From Bacillota bacterium (GTDB lineage Bacteria; Bacillota; Clostridia; Christensenellales; Aristaeellaceae), in assembly GCA_023416585.1 (NCBI GenBank), contig JAEZHM010000108.1:1-5417 (forward strand): a stretch of DNA of 5,417 nucleotides, read 5' to 3'. Shown piece by piece: positions 5,066-5,417 of the stretch (positions are counted from its first letter, which is position 1; each line of letters opens with the position of its first letter). The position numbers and the translations under genes were made by a program. Under the pieces are notes generated by a model that saw only the letters and a list, made by a program, of their open reading frames with translations, searched no databases and was not told where the DNA came from.

Positions 5066-5144
5066 CCGAAGGTCCAGGGCGATCGCAAAGCCCTGGTCGC
5101 TCCCGCAGGAGCGAACCCCCCTCCTTACAAAAACCTCACCCAAA
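5066..5144 (+). repeat. Double-hairpin intergenic repeat, copy C
   Basis: Nearly identical to copy B and offset from it by 111 bases. Arm 1 is CCAGGGC (5074-5080) with GCCCTGG (5090-5096) and loop GATCGCAAA. Arm 2 is TCGCTCC-CGCA-GGAGCGA (5097-5114). The tail again ends CCTCACCCAAACT. The 32 bases between B and C are not shared and include TTGATCAA. Confidence 0.88.
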
Positions 5145-5191
5145 CTCTACACTAGGCTTCTCAAAACCCCACCCAAAATCCAAACTCTACA
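5140..5191 (+). repeat. Short direct repeat CCAAACTCTACA
   Basis: The 12-mer CCAAACTCTACA occurs at 5140-5151, at the end of copy C, and again at 5180-5191. It may be the remnant of a further degenerate repeat tail. Its function is unknown. Confidence 0.5.
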
Positions 5192-5203
5192 TCCCTATTG
5201 ATA

Positions 5204-5232
5204 TTGCCAGCCTTTGCTCTATGGGATATAAT
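5204..5232 (+). promoter_or_regulatory. Sigma-A promoter for the gene at 5300
   Basis: TTGCCA (5204-5209), a 17-bp spacer and a consensus TATAAT (5227-5232). Transcription would begin near 5239, giving a leader of about 60 nt. A nearby TTGATA at 5198 is 23 bases from the -10 and is less likely. Confidence 0.8.
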
Positions 5233-5251
5233 GCCTATATCACTGTGTGTA

Positions 5252-5270
5252 ACATCCTGTCACATGATGT
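5252..5270. promoter_or_regulatory. Possible operator palindrome downstream of the promoter
   Basis: ACATC-c-TGT-c-ACA-t-GATGT is an imperfect 19-bp palindrome, with 8 pairs around a single central base and one mismatched pair. It sits about 13-31 bases after the predicted transcription start, a position suited to repression. No regulator is assigned, and a match of this quality can occur by chance. Confidence 0.3.
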
Positions 5271-5299
5271 AAACGCCTTTATACAAAGGAGCAAATGCC

Positions 5300-5417
5300 A
5301 TGGCAAACGAAGAAAGAAAAACACGAGACCGCTTGCATAGGCATCTGCTGGAATACAGAGGCCTCACCTTGACCTATGAAATGGTCAGAAAGCTGATGTC
5401 CTTTGTTTTTGATATGG
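5300..5417 (+). CDS. N-terminus of an unrecognised protein (partial, runs off the window)
   Basis: Thirty-nine codons are open to the window edge, beginning MANEERKTRDRLHRHLLEYR and continuing GLTLTYEMVRKLMSFVFDM. The ATG at 5300 is 8 bases after AGGAG (5287-5291); an ATG at 5295 in another frame soon meets a stop. The start is highly charged and helical, turning more hydrophobic near residue 30, with no signal peptide. I do not recognise the family. The consensus promoter and good ribosome binding site make it a real, probably well-expressed gene. Confidence 0.75.
   Translation, partial: MANEERKTRDRLHRHLLEYRGLTLTYEMVRKLMSFVFDM

Noticed and set aside
4955..5144. Repeats B and C as the start of a CRISPR array
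   Set aside because: The units are about 79 bases with a 32-base gap, only two lie side by side, and a third copy is 3 kb away with an insertion. No cas gene is present.
4949..5155. 68-residue open frame over repeats B and C, with a recurring RKALVAPAGA peptide
   Set aside because: The peptide is only the translation of the repeated hairpins, and there is no ribosome binding site.

Overview
The window looks like chromosomal DNA from an endospore-forming member of the Bacillota, most likely a gut-type clostridium with moderate to high GC. The reasons are the strong AAGGAGG-type ribosome binding sites, a CotF-family spore coat gene pair preceded by a forespore-type promoter match, a YtrA-type GntR/ABC operon, and a GTCATTCTGAG-type intergenic repeat. 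The species cannot be named from the sequence.

Layout. (1) 1-134, minus strand: the first 44 codons of a probable membrane protein gene, with its own promoter. (2) 135-418: a divergent intergenic region. It holds an extended -10 promoter and a leader that can fold into three nested helices ahead of an ECF sigma factor gene. (3) 419-1959, plus strand: the ECF sigma factor gene overlaps by 4 bases the gene for a single-pass membrane protein that is probably its anti-sigma partner. (4) 1960-2184: an expanded copy of a double-hairpin repeat, then a bidirectional terminator shared with the convergent operon. (5) 2195-2629, minus strand: two small spore-coat-like genes behind a sigma-G/sigma-F-like promoter. 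(6) 2756-4693, plus strand: a compact, probably autorepressed operon of a YtrA-type GntR regulator, an ABC ATPase and an ABC-2 permease. Its operator lies on the -10 and start region, and the genes overlap by a few bases. (7) 4694-5299: a 606-base gene-free region rich in repeats. It has a hairpin without a U-tract, a MITE-like nested inverted repeat, two more copies of the double-hairpin repeat, and a sigma-A promoter. (8) 5300 to the end: the first 39 codons of an unrecognised gene.

Working together. The sigma/anti-sigma pair is a self-contained envelope-signalling module. The GntR/ABC operon is a second, independent stress or export module of the ytr type. The coat pair should be expressed only during sporulation. 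The least explained material is non-coding: a modular double-hairpin repeat present in three copies, with a compensatory base-pair change in one stem and a 112-nt expanded loop in one copy, and the structured leader of the sigma factor mRNA. Nothing in the window proves a new defence or biosynthetic system.
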